A stretch of DNA of 64,000 bases from VXPQ01 sp965248175 (GTDB lineage: Bacteria; Bacteroidota; Rhodothermia; Rhodothermales; VXPQ01): positions 1,984,001 through 2,048,000 of the forward strand of contig OZ252093.1 in assembly GCA_965248175.1 (NCBI GenBank), given 5' to 3'. Each line of letters opens with the position of its first letter. Position 1 is the stretch's first letter. Of the stretch, positions 1 through 6,760 are shown piece by piece. The notes under the pieces are model-generated. The model worked only from the letters and a program-made list of their open reading frames with translations, ran no database searches and was not told where the DNA came from. A program made the position numbers and the translations under genes.

Positions 1-854
1 AGGGCCTCACATGGCGGGAGGATGCATCGAATACGATTCCCAAATACCGGCGCGGCGCCCTGCGGGGCGATATTTTGCCCCTGATCGAACAGCATTTCGG
101 GGAAGCTGTCGTGGAGAACATCGCCCGGTCGGGGGCGCTCGTCCGGGAATATGTGGACGAAGTACTACGCGATGAACTGGAAGCCTGTTTTGATGCGGCA
201 TTGACCGGGGAAGGCGCTGTGGATGAAGCCGCCGTCCGCGCCTTGCCGCCGGTTTTTCGCCGCCGCGTATTTATCGAGGCGTTGCGCCGCTGGGCGCCCG
301 GCTTCGAAGCGGATGCCCGCGCGGCGGCCCGCATCGAACAGCTTCTGGATATGCAACCGGGCCGGCGGCTCGTATTCGGAAATACCGCCGTGTGGCGGGA
401 GCGCGACCGGGTTATTTTTGCGCCTGTTAATTCCATATCCCCCGGCGAATCCGCCCTTCCATGCCGTCTCGATGCGGAAGGGTCGGTCGATATACCCGGA
501 GGATGTTTGTACGCCGAGCGGCTGGTAGCACCTCCCGGCGATGTGGCTGCCGGCGCTCCCGATGAGGTGTATCTTGACGCACGTACGGCCCGGTTTCCTT
601 TGCTGGTGCGCCCGTGGGCGGCGGGCGACCGGTTCGTACCGCTCGGCATGCGTCAGGGCAAGAAGATCAGCGATTTTCTGACGGACGAGCGCGTGCCGCC
701 GCACCGGAAGCGCGCCGTCCATGTGGTCGAGTCGGAGGGGCGGATCGTATGGGTGCTTCCGTTGCGGATTTCAGAGGAGGCACGCGTCCGGGAGGATTCT
801 TCGGAAGTTGTCCGGTTGCGGTTTACAAGGAACCGGGAAAGCTCGATTTTGTGA
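1..854 (+). CDS. tilS: tRNA(Ile)-lysidine synthase, C-terminal part (5' end outside window)
   Basis: TilS ligates lysine to the wobble cytidine of tRNA-Ile(CAU) so that it reads AUA codons. The reading frame is open from the first complete codon at base 3. It begins with a W-R-E-D-x-S-N segment followed by Y-R-R-x-x-L-R-x-x-I-L-P, the conserved stretch that follows the catalytic N-type ATP pyrophosphatase core. The ATP-binding SGGxDS motif would lie outside the window. The C-terminal third contains the G-D-R-F-x-P-L-G-M substrate-binding-domain signature, followed by K-K-I-S-D-F-L and R-x-x-x-P. The gene ends 34 bases before hpt, and tilS-hpt adjacency is common in bacteria. An ATG at 75 is internal and should not be taken as the start. 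Confidence 0.93.
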   Translation, partial: GLTWREDASNTIPKYRRGALRGDILPLIEQHFGEAVVENIARSGALVREYVDEVLRDELEACFDAALTGEGAVDEAAVRALPPVFRRRVFIEALRRWAPGFEADARAAARIEQLLDMQPGRRLVFGNTAVWRERDRVIFAPVNSISPGESALPCRLDAEGSVDIPGGCLYAERLVAPPGDVAAGAPDEVYLDARTARFPLLVRPWAAGDRFVPLGMRQGKKISDFLTDERVPPHRKRAVHVVESEGRIVWVLPLRISEEARVREDSSEVVRLRFTRNRESSIL

Positions 855-888
855 ACCAGGATCGTTCAAGCAAGCGCATCATCCGCCC

Positions 889-1464
889 ATGTCCGATACT
901 TCTAACCTCTCCAGATTCTCAGACACCTCTGTGTTGTGCCGGGGCGAGCACTTCGAGGTGTACATCGACCGCGATGAGATCCGGCGCCGCGTGGCCGAAA
1001 TAGGGGAGGAGATTTCTCTGTGCTACACCGGTAAGAATCCGGTGCTCGTAGGCGTGTTGCATGGCGCCTGCATGTTTCTCGCCGATTTGCTGCGCGTGCT
1101 TACGATAGATTGCGAAGTGGATTTCCGCAGGCTGTCCTCGTACGAGCAGGGGACAACCTCCAGCGGCCGGATCGTTGAACGGGAAGGCGTGGCCCGGATC
1201 GATCTGAGCGGGCGCCATGTCATCGTGGTGGAAGACATTGTGGATACGGGGTTTACCATGGCGTATCTCATGGAACGGATCAGGGAGCAGGGGCCGGCCT
1301 CACTCCGGATTGCTACGCTCCTGCACAAGCCGGAAGCGGCCCGTGTGCACGTCCCCCTCGATTATGTAGGGTTCCGGGCGCCCAACCGCTTTCTGATCGG
1401 CTACGGGATGGATTACGAGCAAACCGGGCGCCACCTGCCGGAGATATATATTCAGGTGGAGTAG
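889..1464 (+). CDS. hpt: Hypoxanthine phosphoribosyltransferase
   Basis: A purine-salvage enzyme of about 191 residues that converts hypoxanthine (and usually guanine) plus PRPP to IMP or GMP in the cytoplasm. The PRPP-binding loop V-V-E-D-I-V-D-T-G-x-T is intact, the upstream L-x-G-V-L-x-G-A segment forms the PPi loop, and the C-terminal P-N-R-F-L-I-G-Y-G-M-D-Y motif is typical of the family. The start is set at the ATG at 889 because it gives the usual family length; the frame is open further upstream, but that part overlaps the end of tilS. It follows tilS by 34 bases and is probably co-transcribed with it. Nothing unusual. Confidence 0.93.
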   Translation: MSDTSNLSRFSDTSVLCRGEHFEVYIDRDEIRRRVAEIGEEISLCYTGKNPVLVGVLHGACMFLADLLRVLTIDCEVDFRRLSSYEQGTTSSGRIVEREGVARIDLSGRHVIVVEDIVDTGFTMAYLMERIREQGPASLRIATLLHKPEAARVHVPLDYVGFRAPNRFLIGYGMDYEQTGRHLPEIYIQVE

Positions 1465-1629
1465 GGGTAGAGTGGAGACATCGGATCCGGAGGCGTGGCG
1501 CCGGCATGTGGTGCGGACGGCGCGGAATTGTTACGGATGCACGGGCAGGGGCTGGGAGTTCGTGTGGCGGGCAGATGGTGTAGGGGGGTGATCTGGTTTA
1601 GTATTTACTCGAGGCGCCTCTCTCAGAAA

Positions 1630-2469
1630 TGGTCCGAAAAAACTGGACAGTTTTTTTGCGTTTTTAAGTGTACTGTCGCGTCGGGTTATGCCGCTTTGAA
1701 CAGCGGCTTTCGTTTGTAGAATACGTCGTCGGGCGTTCGGTTGTCAAGTCCCTGGTGAGGACGCTCTTCGTTGAAGTAGCGCAGGTAGTCGGCAATTCTC
1801 TTCCTGGCCTCGCTCACCGTCTCGTAGGCGCGCCGGTAGACTTCTTCCTGCTTGAGGCTGCGCCAGAGGCGCTCCACGTACACGTTGTCGAGCCAGCGGC
1901 CCTTGCCGTCCATAGAGATGCGCACGCCATGCTCCTTGAGCGCACCGGTGAACGCCTCGGAGGTAAACTGCGCTCCCTGGTCGGTATTGAAGACCTCTGG
2001 TGCGCCGTAGCGAACAATGGCCTCTTCCATCGCTTCGACGCAAAAGGCGGCGTCCATCGTGTTCGAGAGCCGGTGGGCGAGCACCTTGCGGCTATGCCAG
2101 TCGATTACGGCCACGAGATAGAGAAAGCCTTTCGCCATAGGGATGTACGTAATGTCCGCCGCATAGACTTGCCGGGGTCTCGTAACCTTCATGCTTCTGA
2201 GCAGATAAGGATAAATCCTGTGCCCTTCTCCTGGAGAAGACGTACGGCGCTTGGGGTAGATAGCCCGTAGGCCCATCAGACGCATGAGGCGAACGACGCG
2301 GCTTCTGGCGATCTTGCGCCCGCGCACCTCGAGCATGCTCTTGATCGTGCGCGATCCGCTTGTGGGACGCTCCATGTACAGCCTGTCGATCTCTTTCATT
2401 GCCGCAAGGTTCTCTTCGCTCTCTGTCCCGGGACGATAGTAGGCCGTCGAACGGCTCAACGACAAGAGA
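1630..2469 (-). mobile_element. Partial IS3-family element (copy 1, left part)
   Basis: This segment carries the 3' part of an IS3-family element. It begins with a terminal repeat (1630-1650, TGGTCCG...GGACAG). Its inner sequence is nearly identical to 2472-3310 but stops abruptly at about 2468, where the complete neighbouring copy begins. The matching opposite end is not here. A related right-end remnant lies at 3794-3904, beyond the intact copy, as expected if copy 2 inserted into copy 1 and some sequence was then lost. Confidence 0.8.
1686..2465 (-). pseudogene. IS3-family transposase OrfB, truncated at the 5' side
   Basis: The retained 259 codons cover the HTH_21-like region (M-x-E-I-D-R-L-Y) and the whole rve/DDE integrase core. 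The catalytic residues are present: the Asp of A-A-D-I-T-Y, the Asp of F-N-T-D-Q-G-A-Q-F, and the Glu of D-N-V-Y-V-E-R-L-W. The C-terminal H-Q-G-L-D-N-R-T-P-x-D-V of IS3 transposases is also intact. OrfA and the frameshift region are missing from this copy, so the standard OrfAB transposase cannot be made. The protein differs from copy 2 at only a few positions (for example His for Tyr in the I-D-W-x-S-R motif), which shows that the two copies diverged recently. Confidence 0.8.
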
Positions 2470-2528
2470 AATGGTCCGAAAAAACTGGACAGTTTTTTTT
2501 GCGTTTTTAAGTGTACTGTCGCGTCGGG

Positions 2529-3398
2529 TTATGCCGCTTTGGGCAGCGGTTTTCGTTTGTAGAATACGTCGTCGGGGGTCCGGTTGTCAAGTCCCTGGTG
2601 AGGCCGCTCTTCGTTGAAGTAGCGCAGGTAATCGGCAATCCCCTTCCCGGCCTCGCTCACCGTCTCGTACGCGCGCCGGTAGACTTCTTCCTGCTTGAGG
2701 CTGCGCCAGAGGCGCTCCACGTACACGTTATCGAGCCAGCGGCCCTTGCCGTCCATAGAGATGCGCACGCCATGCTCCTTGAGCGCACCGGTGAACGCCT
2801 CGGAGGTAAACTGCGCTCCCTGATCGGTATTGAAGACCTCAGGTGCACCGTAGCGGACAATGGCTTCTTCCATCGCTTCGACGCAAAAGGCGGCGTCCAT
2901 CGTGTTCGATAGCCGGTGGGCGAGCACCTTGCGGCTATACCAGTCGATCACGGCCACAAGATAAAGAAAGCCCTTCGCCATAGGGATGTACGTAATGTCC
3001 GCCGCATAGACCTGCCGGGGTCTCGTCACCTTCATGCCTCTGAGCAGATAAGGATAAATCCTGTGCCCTTCTCCCGGAGACGACGTGCGGCGCTTGGGAT
3101 AAATGGCCCTAAGGCCCATCAGGCGCATGAGGCGAACGACGCGGCTTCTGGCGACACGGACGCCTCGCGCCTCGAGCATGCTCTTTATCGTGCGCGATCC
3201 GCTTGTGGGACGCTCCATATAGAGCCTGTCGATCTCTTTCATCGCCGCAAGGTTCTCTTCGCTCTCTGCGCGAGGGGTATAGTAGGCCGTCGAACGACTC
3301 AACGACAAGAGCCTCGACTGGCGAACCACGGGCATGGTATGGGCGCGATCTATCCTCGCCCGGCGCTCGGCTAGAGGTCTCGACCGAGCGCCTTCGAT
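2529..3398 (-). CDS. IS3-family transposase OrfB (DDE integrase core)
   Basis: The catalytic half of the IS3 transposase. Given here from the frameshift point, it is about 289 residues: an HTH_21-like helical region, then the rve integrase fold with DDE residues in A-A-D-I-T-Y-I-P, F-N-T-D-Q-G-A-Q-F-T and D-N-V-Y-V-E-R-L-W, and the terminal E-E-R-P-H-Q-G-L-D-N-R-T-P. It is expected to be made as an OrfAB fusion through the heptamer at 3398-3404. Internal initiation at an ATG near 3335 is also possible. No inactivating change is visible, so this copy may still be active. Confidence 0.85.
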   Translation of the reverse strand: MEGARSRPLAERRARIDRAHTMPVVRQSRLLSLSRSTAYYTPRAESEENLAAMKEIDRLYMERPTSGSRTIKSMLEARGVRVARSRVVRLMRLMGLRAIYPKRRTSSPGEGHRIYPYLLRGMKVTRPRQVYAADITYIPMAKGFLYLVAVIDWYSRKVLAHRLSNTMDAAFCVEAMEEAIVRYGAPEVFNTDQGAQFTSEAFTGALKEHGVRISMDGKGRWLDNVYVERLWRSLKQEEVYRRAYETVSEAGKGIADYLRYFNEERPHQGLDNRTPDDVFYKRKPLPKAA

Positions 3399-3664
3399 AA
3401 AAAATCCTTCTCCATCGACAACTCTCCGATCTTCGCGTGAAGCACCTTTATCTGATCGTCGCGCTCGTCCGGAGCGCCGCCACGGCCTCGGGTGAAAGCC
3501 TCCTCGGCGGTCTCTACCAGCTGCTTCTTCCACGATTGTATCTGGTTCGGGTGCACCTCGAAGCGCTCGGCGAGTTCGGCCAGCGTACGGTCGCCGCGAA
3601 CGGCGGCGAGGGCTACCTTCGCCTTGAACGAAGGACTATGGGTTCTGCGTGTGCGTCTTGACAT
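3371..3664 (-). CDS. IS3-family transposase OrfA (HTH protein)
   Basis: OrfA is the DNA-binding half of the IS3 transposase, about 97 residues. It begins M-S-R-R-T-R-R-T and continues with the typical F-K-A-K-V-A-L-A-A helix, then E-L-A-E-R-F-x-V-H-P-N-Q-I-x-x-W-K as the helix-turn-helix. A heptad-rich C-terminal segment follows (I-x-x-L-H-A-K-I-G-x-L-x-M-E-x-D-F-L), which is the leucine-zipper region of IS3 OrfA proteins. I chose the ATG at 3664; an upstream start in the same frame adds 13 residues that do not match the family. It overlaps orfB and feeds into it by a -1 frameshift. Confidence 0.85.
   Translation of the reverse strand: MSRRTRRTHSPSFKAKVALAAVRGDRTLAELAERFEVHPNQIQSWKKQLVETAEEAFTRGRGGAPDERDDQIKVLHAKIGELSMEKDFLSKALGRDL
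3398..3404 (-). promoter_or_regulatory. Programmed -1 frameshift heptamer T TTT TTA in the IS element
   Basis: On the minus strand these bases read TTTTTTA. In the orfA frame they split as ..T TTT TTA, the canonical X XXY YYZ slippery heptamer. Slipping back one base at 3398 enters the orfB frame exactly (ATC, Ile, at 3398-3396). IS3-family elements are known to make their OrfAB transposase by -1 frameshifting. The stop of orfA lies at 3371-3373, 25 bases beyond the slip site. Confidence 0.75.
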
Positions 3665-3793
3665 GGGTCTCGTCGGGTTGATTGGATCGGAACAAGGTCG
3701 CAACAGTACACCTTAAATTCCGCGAAAATCTGTCCAATCAAACCGAACCACCTCTTATCTCAGAATTAGCTTCCGGAGTTGCCTCACTTGGTA

Positions 3794-3904
3794 GGGTTTG
3801 GCGTGTGCGTCTCGACATGGGTCTCGTCTGGTTGATCGGGTCGGAACAAGGTCGCAACATTACACCTTAAATTCCGCCGAAATCTGTCCAATCAACCCGG
3901 ACCA
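3794..3904. mobile_element. Right-end remnant of a related IS3 copy
   Basis: This 111-bp stretch closely matches 3648-3750, the right end of copy 2. It starts with GTGTGCGTCTCGACATGGG and ends with the terminal repeat CTGTCCAATC...GGACCA at 3884-3904. Similarity fades upstream of about 3794. The complement of its last 21 bases fits the left end of copy 1 (1630) better than copy 2's own right end does. It is therefore most simply the lost right end of copy 1. Confidence 0.7.
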
Positions 3905-3910
3905 CCTCTG

Positions 3911-5083
3911 ATGTTCAAAGTAGACATCTCCGAGAATCGCCTTGTCCGCCTTGAAAAAAAGCGCTTTGCCGCTCTGAATTTTCGCGAACGAGATCATCTT
4001 CAGGAATGGATCGTTGATATGCCGGATGTGCTGGGCGGCGAACTCCTCATCGTCCAGAAGGAGTTTGACGGCTTTGCGGACACGCGCGAGCGCCTTGATC
4101 TCCTCGCCCTGGACAAGGAGGGCCGGCTGGTGGTCATCGAGAACAAGCTCGACGATTCGGGCCGCGATGTCGTGTGGCAGGCACTCAAGTATGTTGCCTA
4201 TTGCTCCACCCTGAAGAAGGCGGAGATCGTCAAAATCTACCAGAACTATCTCGACCGGTGGTTTGACGGCCAGGACGCCGTGACTAACCTGATCGAATTC
4301 CTCGACGTTGAAGACCTCGACGACACGGTGCTGAACGCGGGTAATGAGCAGCGGCTAATACTGGTCGCGGCCAACTTCCGCAAGGAGGTCACGGCGACCG
4401 TGCTCTGGCTGATCGGGCACGGGATCCGGGCGCAGTGCTTTCGGGTGTTGCCGTACAGCTTGGGCGAGGAGGTTCTGATCGACCTGCAGCAGATCATCCC
4501 GGTGCCAGAGGCGGCGGATTATATGATCGGGATGGCGGCGAAGGAATCCGAGGAGAAATCGGTACAGGACGCACAGAAGCGCCTCGAGGAGATGCGAATG
4601 GCATTCTGGACGAGGATATTGGAGGAACTCCGAAGGCGAGACGTAGCGCGGTACGCGAACATTAGTCCGTCCAAACACTACTGGCTGGCCAGCGCCACCG
4701 GTGTGTCCGGCTGCGGGTACAACCTGATCTTTACCAGGAACGAGGCGCGTGTGGAGCTTTACCTGAATCGTTCTCAGGCTGAGAACAAATGGATCTTCGA
4801 TCGGCTCGAACGGGAGCGCCAGAAGATCGAAGAGCGGTTTGGCGCGGAACTCCAGTGGCAACGGCTGCACGACAAGAAGGCGAGTCGAATCTGCTACTCG
4901 CACCCGTACGACGGGTTCAACGAAGAGAACTGGCAGGCGAGAATCGAGTGGCTGTGTAAGCACATTATCAACTTGGAGCAGGCATTCTCTGAACCGCTGG
5001 CGCGCCTGAATCAGGAACTGAAATCTCGCGGCGACGCTGTCCTCGCCGATCAGGACGCCGACGGATCCGTCCCGGATACTTGA
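3911..5083 (+). CDS. DUF4268-type protein with N-terminal PD-(D/E)XK nuclease-like domain
   Basis: A predicted cytoplasmic protein of 390 residues. Residues about 55-95 contain a nuclease-like core: D63, then V-V-I-E-N-K (E77, K79) and Q90, the D...ExK...Q pattern of restriction-endonuclease-like folds such as the DUF91/NucS group. The C-terminal half (about 205-370) resembles DUF4268, with F-W and Y-x-Y-L-N-R type segments and a W-x-x-R-x-x-W-L end. Proteins of this kind are often found in mobile or defence loci, but their reaction is not established. The ATG starts only six bases after the IS terminal repeat and has no visible Shine-Dalgarno sequence. The original upstream region has therefore been replaced by IS sequence, and expression may depend on an outward IS promoter or may have been lost. 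Confidence 0.7.
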   Translation: MFKVDISENRLVRLEKKRFAALNFRERDHLQEWIVDMPDVLGGELLIVQKEFDGFADTRERLDLLALDKEGRLVVIENKLDDSGRDVVWQALKYVAYCSTLKKAEIVKIYQNYLDRWFDGQDAVTNLIEFLDVEDLDDTVLNAGNEQRLILVAANFRKEVTATVLWLIGHGIRAQCFRVLPYSLGEEVLIDLQQIIPVPEAADYMIGMAAKESEEKSVQDAQKRLEEMRMAFWTRILEELRRRDVARYANISPSKHYWLASATGVSGCGYNLIFTRNEARVELYLNRSQAENKWIFDRLERERQKIEERFGAELQWQRLHDKKASRICYSHPYDGFNEENWQARIEWLCKHIINLEQAFSEPLARLNQELKSRGDAVLADQDADGSVPDT

Positions 5084-5111
5084 TCCCTATCCTCCGCACG
5101 TTTTGGATCTG

Positions 5112-6176
5112 TTACGGTGGAGGTTCCGCCATCCGGCGGTTCAATTCATGTACCGATATGCCCAGCAATTCGGCAGCTCTGGATTCCGAAACCGCATCTT
5201 CAGACAGGGCGCGAAAGCACAAGCGTCTGAAGCGTTGCGGTTCTTCACCTTGTAGTCGATGTGGCTCCTCAAAAGGCGGACTGCGCCATCCGCGGCGGGA
5301 AAAATCCCGGAAGAGTCTGCGGAACAATGTGTCGTTAAAGATGCCGAGGTCCTTGCACCTGTACGTAAGAGCCTGCACGCTTACGCCGAAAAGGTTCTTG
5401 AGAGCAAAAAGCTCGCTGTAACCTATGGAGTGGCGATGCTTGCCTACGGTAGCCCATAGCCTCTCTGCCGGCATTAGGAATGCCCCGGCAAAGCGATGTG
5501 CAGCCTTTTCCTCATCCATAGCAGGGGCAACATCCAGCATCAGATGCCCGAGTTCGTGGGCAATGGTAAAGCGTTGCCGCTCGCCGCACTCCTGGCCGTT
5601 TACAACGATCACGGAAACGACATCCTCGTTTGCCCGGCGTACGCGGGCCGTCAACCCGGCGATATTATTCGTAAGGTCTATCGACAATACTTTGATTCCG
5701 TGTTCCTCCAAAAGCCCTACGAGGTTCGGGATAGGGTCCAGTCCAAGATTCCAGGCGTTGCGCAAAAGATGTGCGGCCCGATCGGCTTCCCATAGATCGT
5801 TGGCGACAGGGTAGGGGGCTTCGCGCGGTTTGTCCCAGTCGAAGCCTGGCAGGCCCAGAATGTTTTCGATTGCCAGGTAGCGTTCAAGATCGTGCAGGAT
5901 GGTGGCCTCGACGCGCGCCACCTCGCGTTTCCTCGTGATTTTCTTTTTGCGAAAATCGATGCTTTCCACCGTCATATCCTGGTCTCCGACCAGATAATTC
6001 AAGGAAACATTGAGTGCGACGGCGAGGGCAAGGAGAACATCCGAGCCCGGCGTGGTCTCGTCACGCTCGTAGTAGCTGATGGCTTGAGCGCTTACGAGGT
6101 TTCCAATTTTGTCCGATAAGCTGCGCAGGGAAAGCCCCGAGGCGGCGCGAGCGAGTTTGAGTCGTTGTCCTATCAA
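5112..6176 (-). CDS. XRE-family HTH regulator fused to an ImmA/IrrE-type zinc metallopeptidase
   Basis: A 354-residue protein. Residues 1-65 form an XRE/Cro-type helix-turn-helix (Q-R-L-K-L-A-R... then Q-A-I-S-x-Y-E-R, and a V-A-L-N-V-x-L-x-Y-L end). Residues about 150-290 form the ImmA/IrrE peptidase domain with the zinc motif H-E-L-G-H at 207-211 and the downstream E-x-x-A-x-x-F-A-x-x-x-L-M-P helix. ImmA-type peptidases cleave phage- or ICE-type repressors, and IrrE/DdrO pairs control the DNA-damage response. Here sensor and repressor are in one chain. The only in-frame initiator that fits is TTG at 6176. A 16-bp palindrome (6222-6237) lies about 46 bases upstream and suggests autoregulation. 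It converges with the nuclease-like gene to the left. Its targets are unknown. Confidence 0.8.
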   Translation of the reverse strand: MIGQRLKLARAASGLSLRSLSDKIGNLVSAQAISYYERDETTPGSDVLLALAVALNVSLNYLVGDQDMTVESIDFRKKKITRKREVARVEATILHDLERYLAIENILGLPGFDWDKPREAPYPVANDLWEADRAAHLLRNAWNLGLDPIPNLVGLLEEHGIKVLSIDLTNNIAGLTARVRRANEDVVSVIVVNGQECGERQRFTIAHELGHLMLDVAPAMDEEKAAHRFAGAFLMPAERLWATVGKHRHSIGYSELFALKNLFGVSVQALTYRCKDLGIFNDTLFRRLFRDFSRRGWRSPPFEEPHRLQGEEPQRFRRLCFRALSEDAVSESRAAELLGISVHELNRRMAEPPP

Positions 6177-6221
6177 GGGCAGGCGCTGGTTTGTGATGGA
6201 GGTTTACAAACATACAAATAT

Positions 6222-6237
6222 TTTACATAAATGTAAA
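6222..6237. promoter_or_regulatory. Palindromic operator candidate TTTACAT-AA-ATGTAAA
   Basis: A perfect inverted repeat with 7-bp arms and a 2-bp centre in an AT-rich stretch. It lies 46-61 bases upstream of the start codon of the HTH/ImmA-IrrE regulator. A further half-site-like TTTACAAACAT follows at 6203-6213, and CAAACATA at 6207-6214 reads TATGTTTG on the minus strand, similar to the Bacteroidota -7 box (TAnnTTTG). The likely reading is autoregulation by the adjacent XRE protein. There is no experimental support in the sequence. Confidence 0.45.
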
Positions 6238-6264
6238 GTATAATAACAAAATACCAGTTTAAAT

Positions 6265-6501
6265 ATGCCTTTACGAATATGCAAAAATTTGAATAATATA
6301 GCAATTTGCCCAAGAATCCTGTGGTACGATATAGCCAGAATAGTTGAATATTCTTCCTGTAAAAAAATCGAATTAGACGACTGGCGACGGTCAGTGGGAG
6401 AGTTGCCCAATGCTGCCGAGGCGGCTCTCAATCAATTTGGTCAAGACATAGAGAAAACATTCCTGTCGGAACGTGTTATTCCGTATCGTCCGCTTCACTA
6501 A
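6265..6501 (+). CDS. Possible small hypothetical protein (78 aa)
   Basis: An open frame of 78 codons. The first 20 residues come from AT-rich sequence and look like noise. The second half is plausibly protein-like, with acidic and amphipathic composition: I-E-L-D-D-W-R-R-S-V-G-E-L-P-N-A-A-E-A-A and then F-L-S-E-R-V-I-P-Y-R-P. There is no ribosome-binding site at the ATG and I recognise no family. It could be the 3' remnant of a lost gene or a chance frame. Confidence 0.25.
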   Translation: MPLRICKNLNNIAICPRILWYDIARIVEYSSCKKIELDDWRRSVGELPNAAEAALNQFGQDIEKTFLSERVIPYRPLH

Positions 6502-6526
6502 GGGAGAGGAGGTATTGGGGTTGTTC

Positions 6527-6697
6527 TCACTCCTGCTCGAACCCTTGCTCCTTGAACTTCAGTGTGCGGCCGTTTTCTGTGACCGTACGCACCACCTGTT
6601 CCGAAGCGCCTGAGGGAATATCGGCTTCTATGTCTGGCGTGTGATTCGTTTTTCGATTTCTTTTTTCGGTAATCTGCAACGCGGATGGCTCTGGATT
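6527..6697 (-). pseudogene. Remnant open frame without an ATG (about 57 codons)
   Basis: On the minus strand a frame bounded by TAA at 6698-6700 and TGA at 6527-6529 has convincing protein composition. It includes P-D-I-E-A-D-I-P-S-G-A-S-E and then V-V-R-T-V-T-E-N-G-R-T-L-K-F-K-E-Q-G, ending E-Q-E. It has no ATG or GTG start; a TTG exists about 50 codons before the stop. The regular residue pattern suggests the C-terminal end of a former or very small gene rather than noise. The family is not recognised. It lies immediately downstream of the HEPN/nuclease operon on the same strand. Confidence 0.35.
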
Positions 6698-6760
6698 TTA
6701 TAATGTGGCGGCAACGATGCACCGTCTGAGAAATGAGGCTGTGCGTAAGATCATGATGCG

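Larger units (their letters stand above)
2472..3750 (-). mobile_element. Complete IS3-family insertion sequence (copy 2)
   Basis: An element of about 1.28 kb. It is bounded by imperfect 21-bp inverted repeats: the left end at 2472-2492 begins TGGTCCG and ends GGACAG, and the complement of the right end at 3730-3750 begins TGGTTCGG and ends GGACAG. It carries orfA and orfB in overlapping frames on the minus strand, with a slippery heptamer between them. I see no clear target duplication, as expected if it landed in related IS sequence. Both right ends in this region are followed by CCTCT and both left ends preceded by AGAAA, so the true tips may extend by about 5 bases. Confidence 0.85.
6177..6760. 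other. 584-bp AT-rich spacer with decayed coding traces
   Basis: No clear full-length gene lies between the metallopeptidase regulator and the HEPN/nuclease operon. The left 200 bases are clearly AT-rich and hold the palindrome and probable regulator promoter. The right part holds two short protein-like frames, described separately. I find no tRNA, repeat array or attachment site here. Confidence 0.6.
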
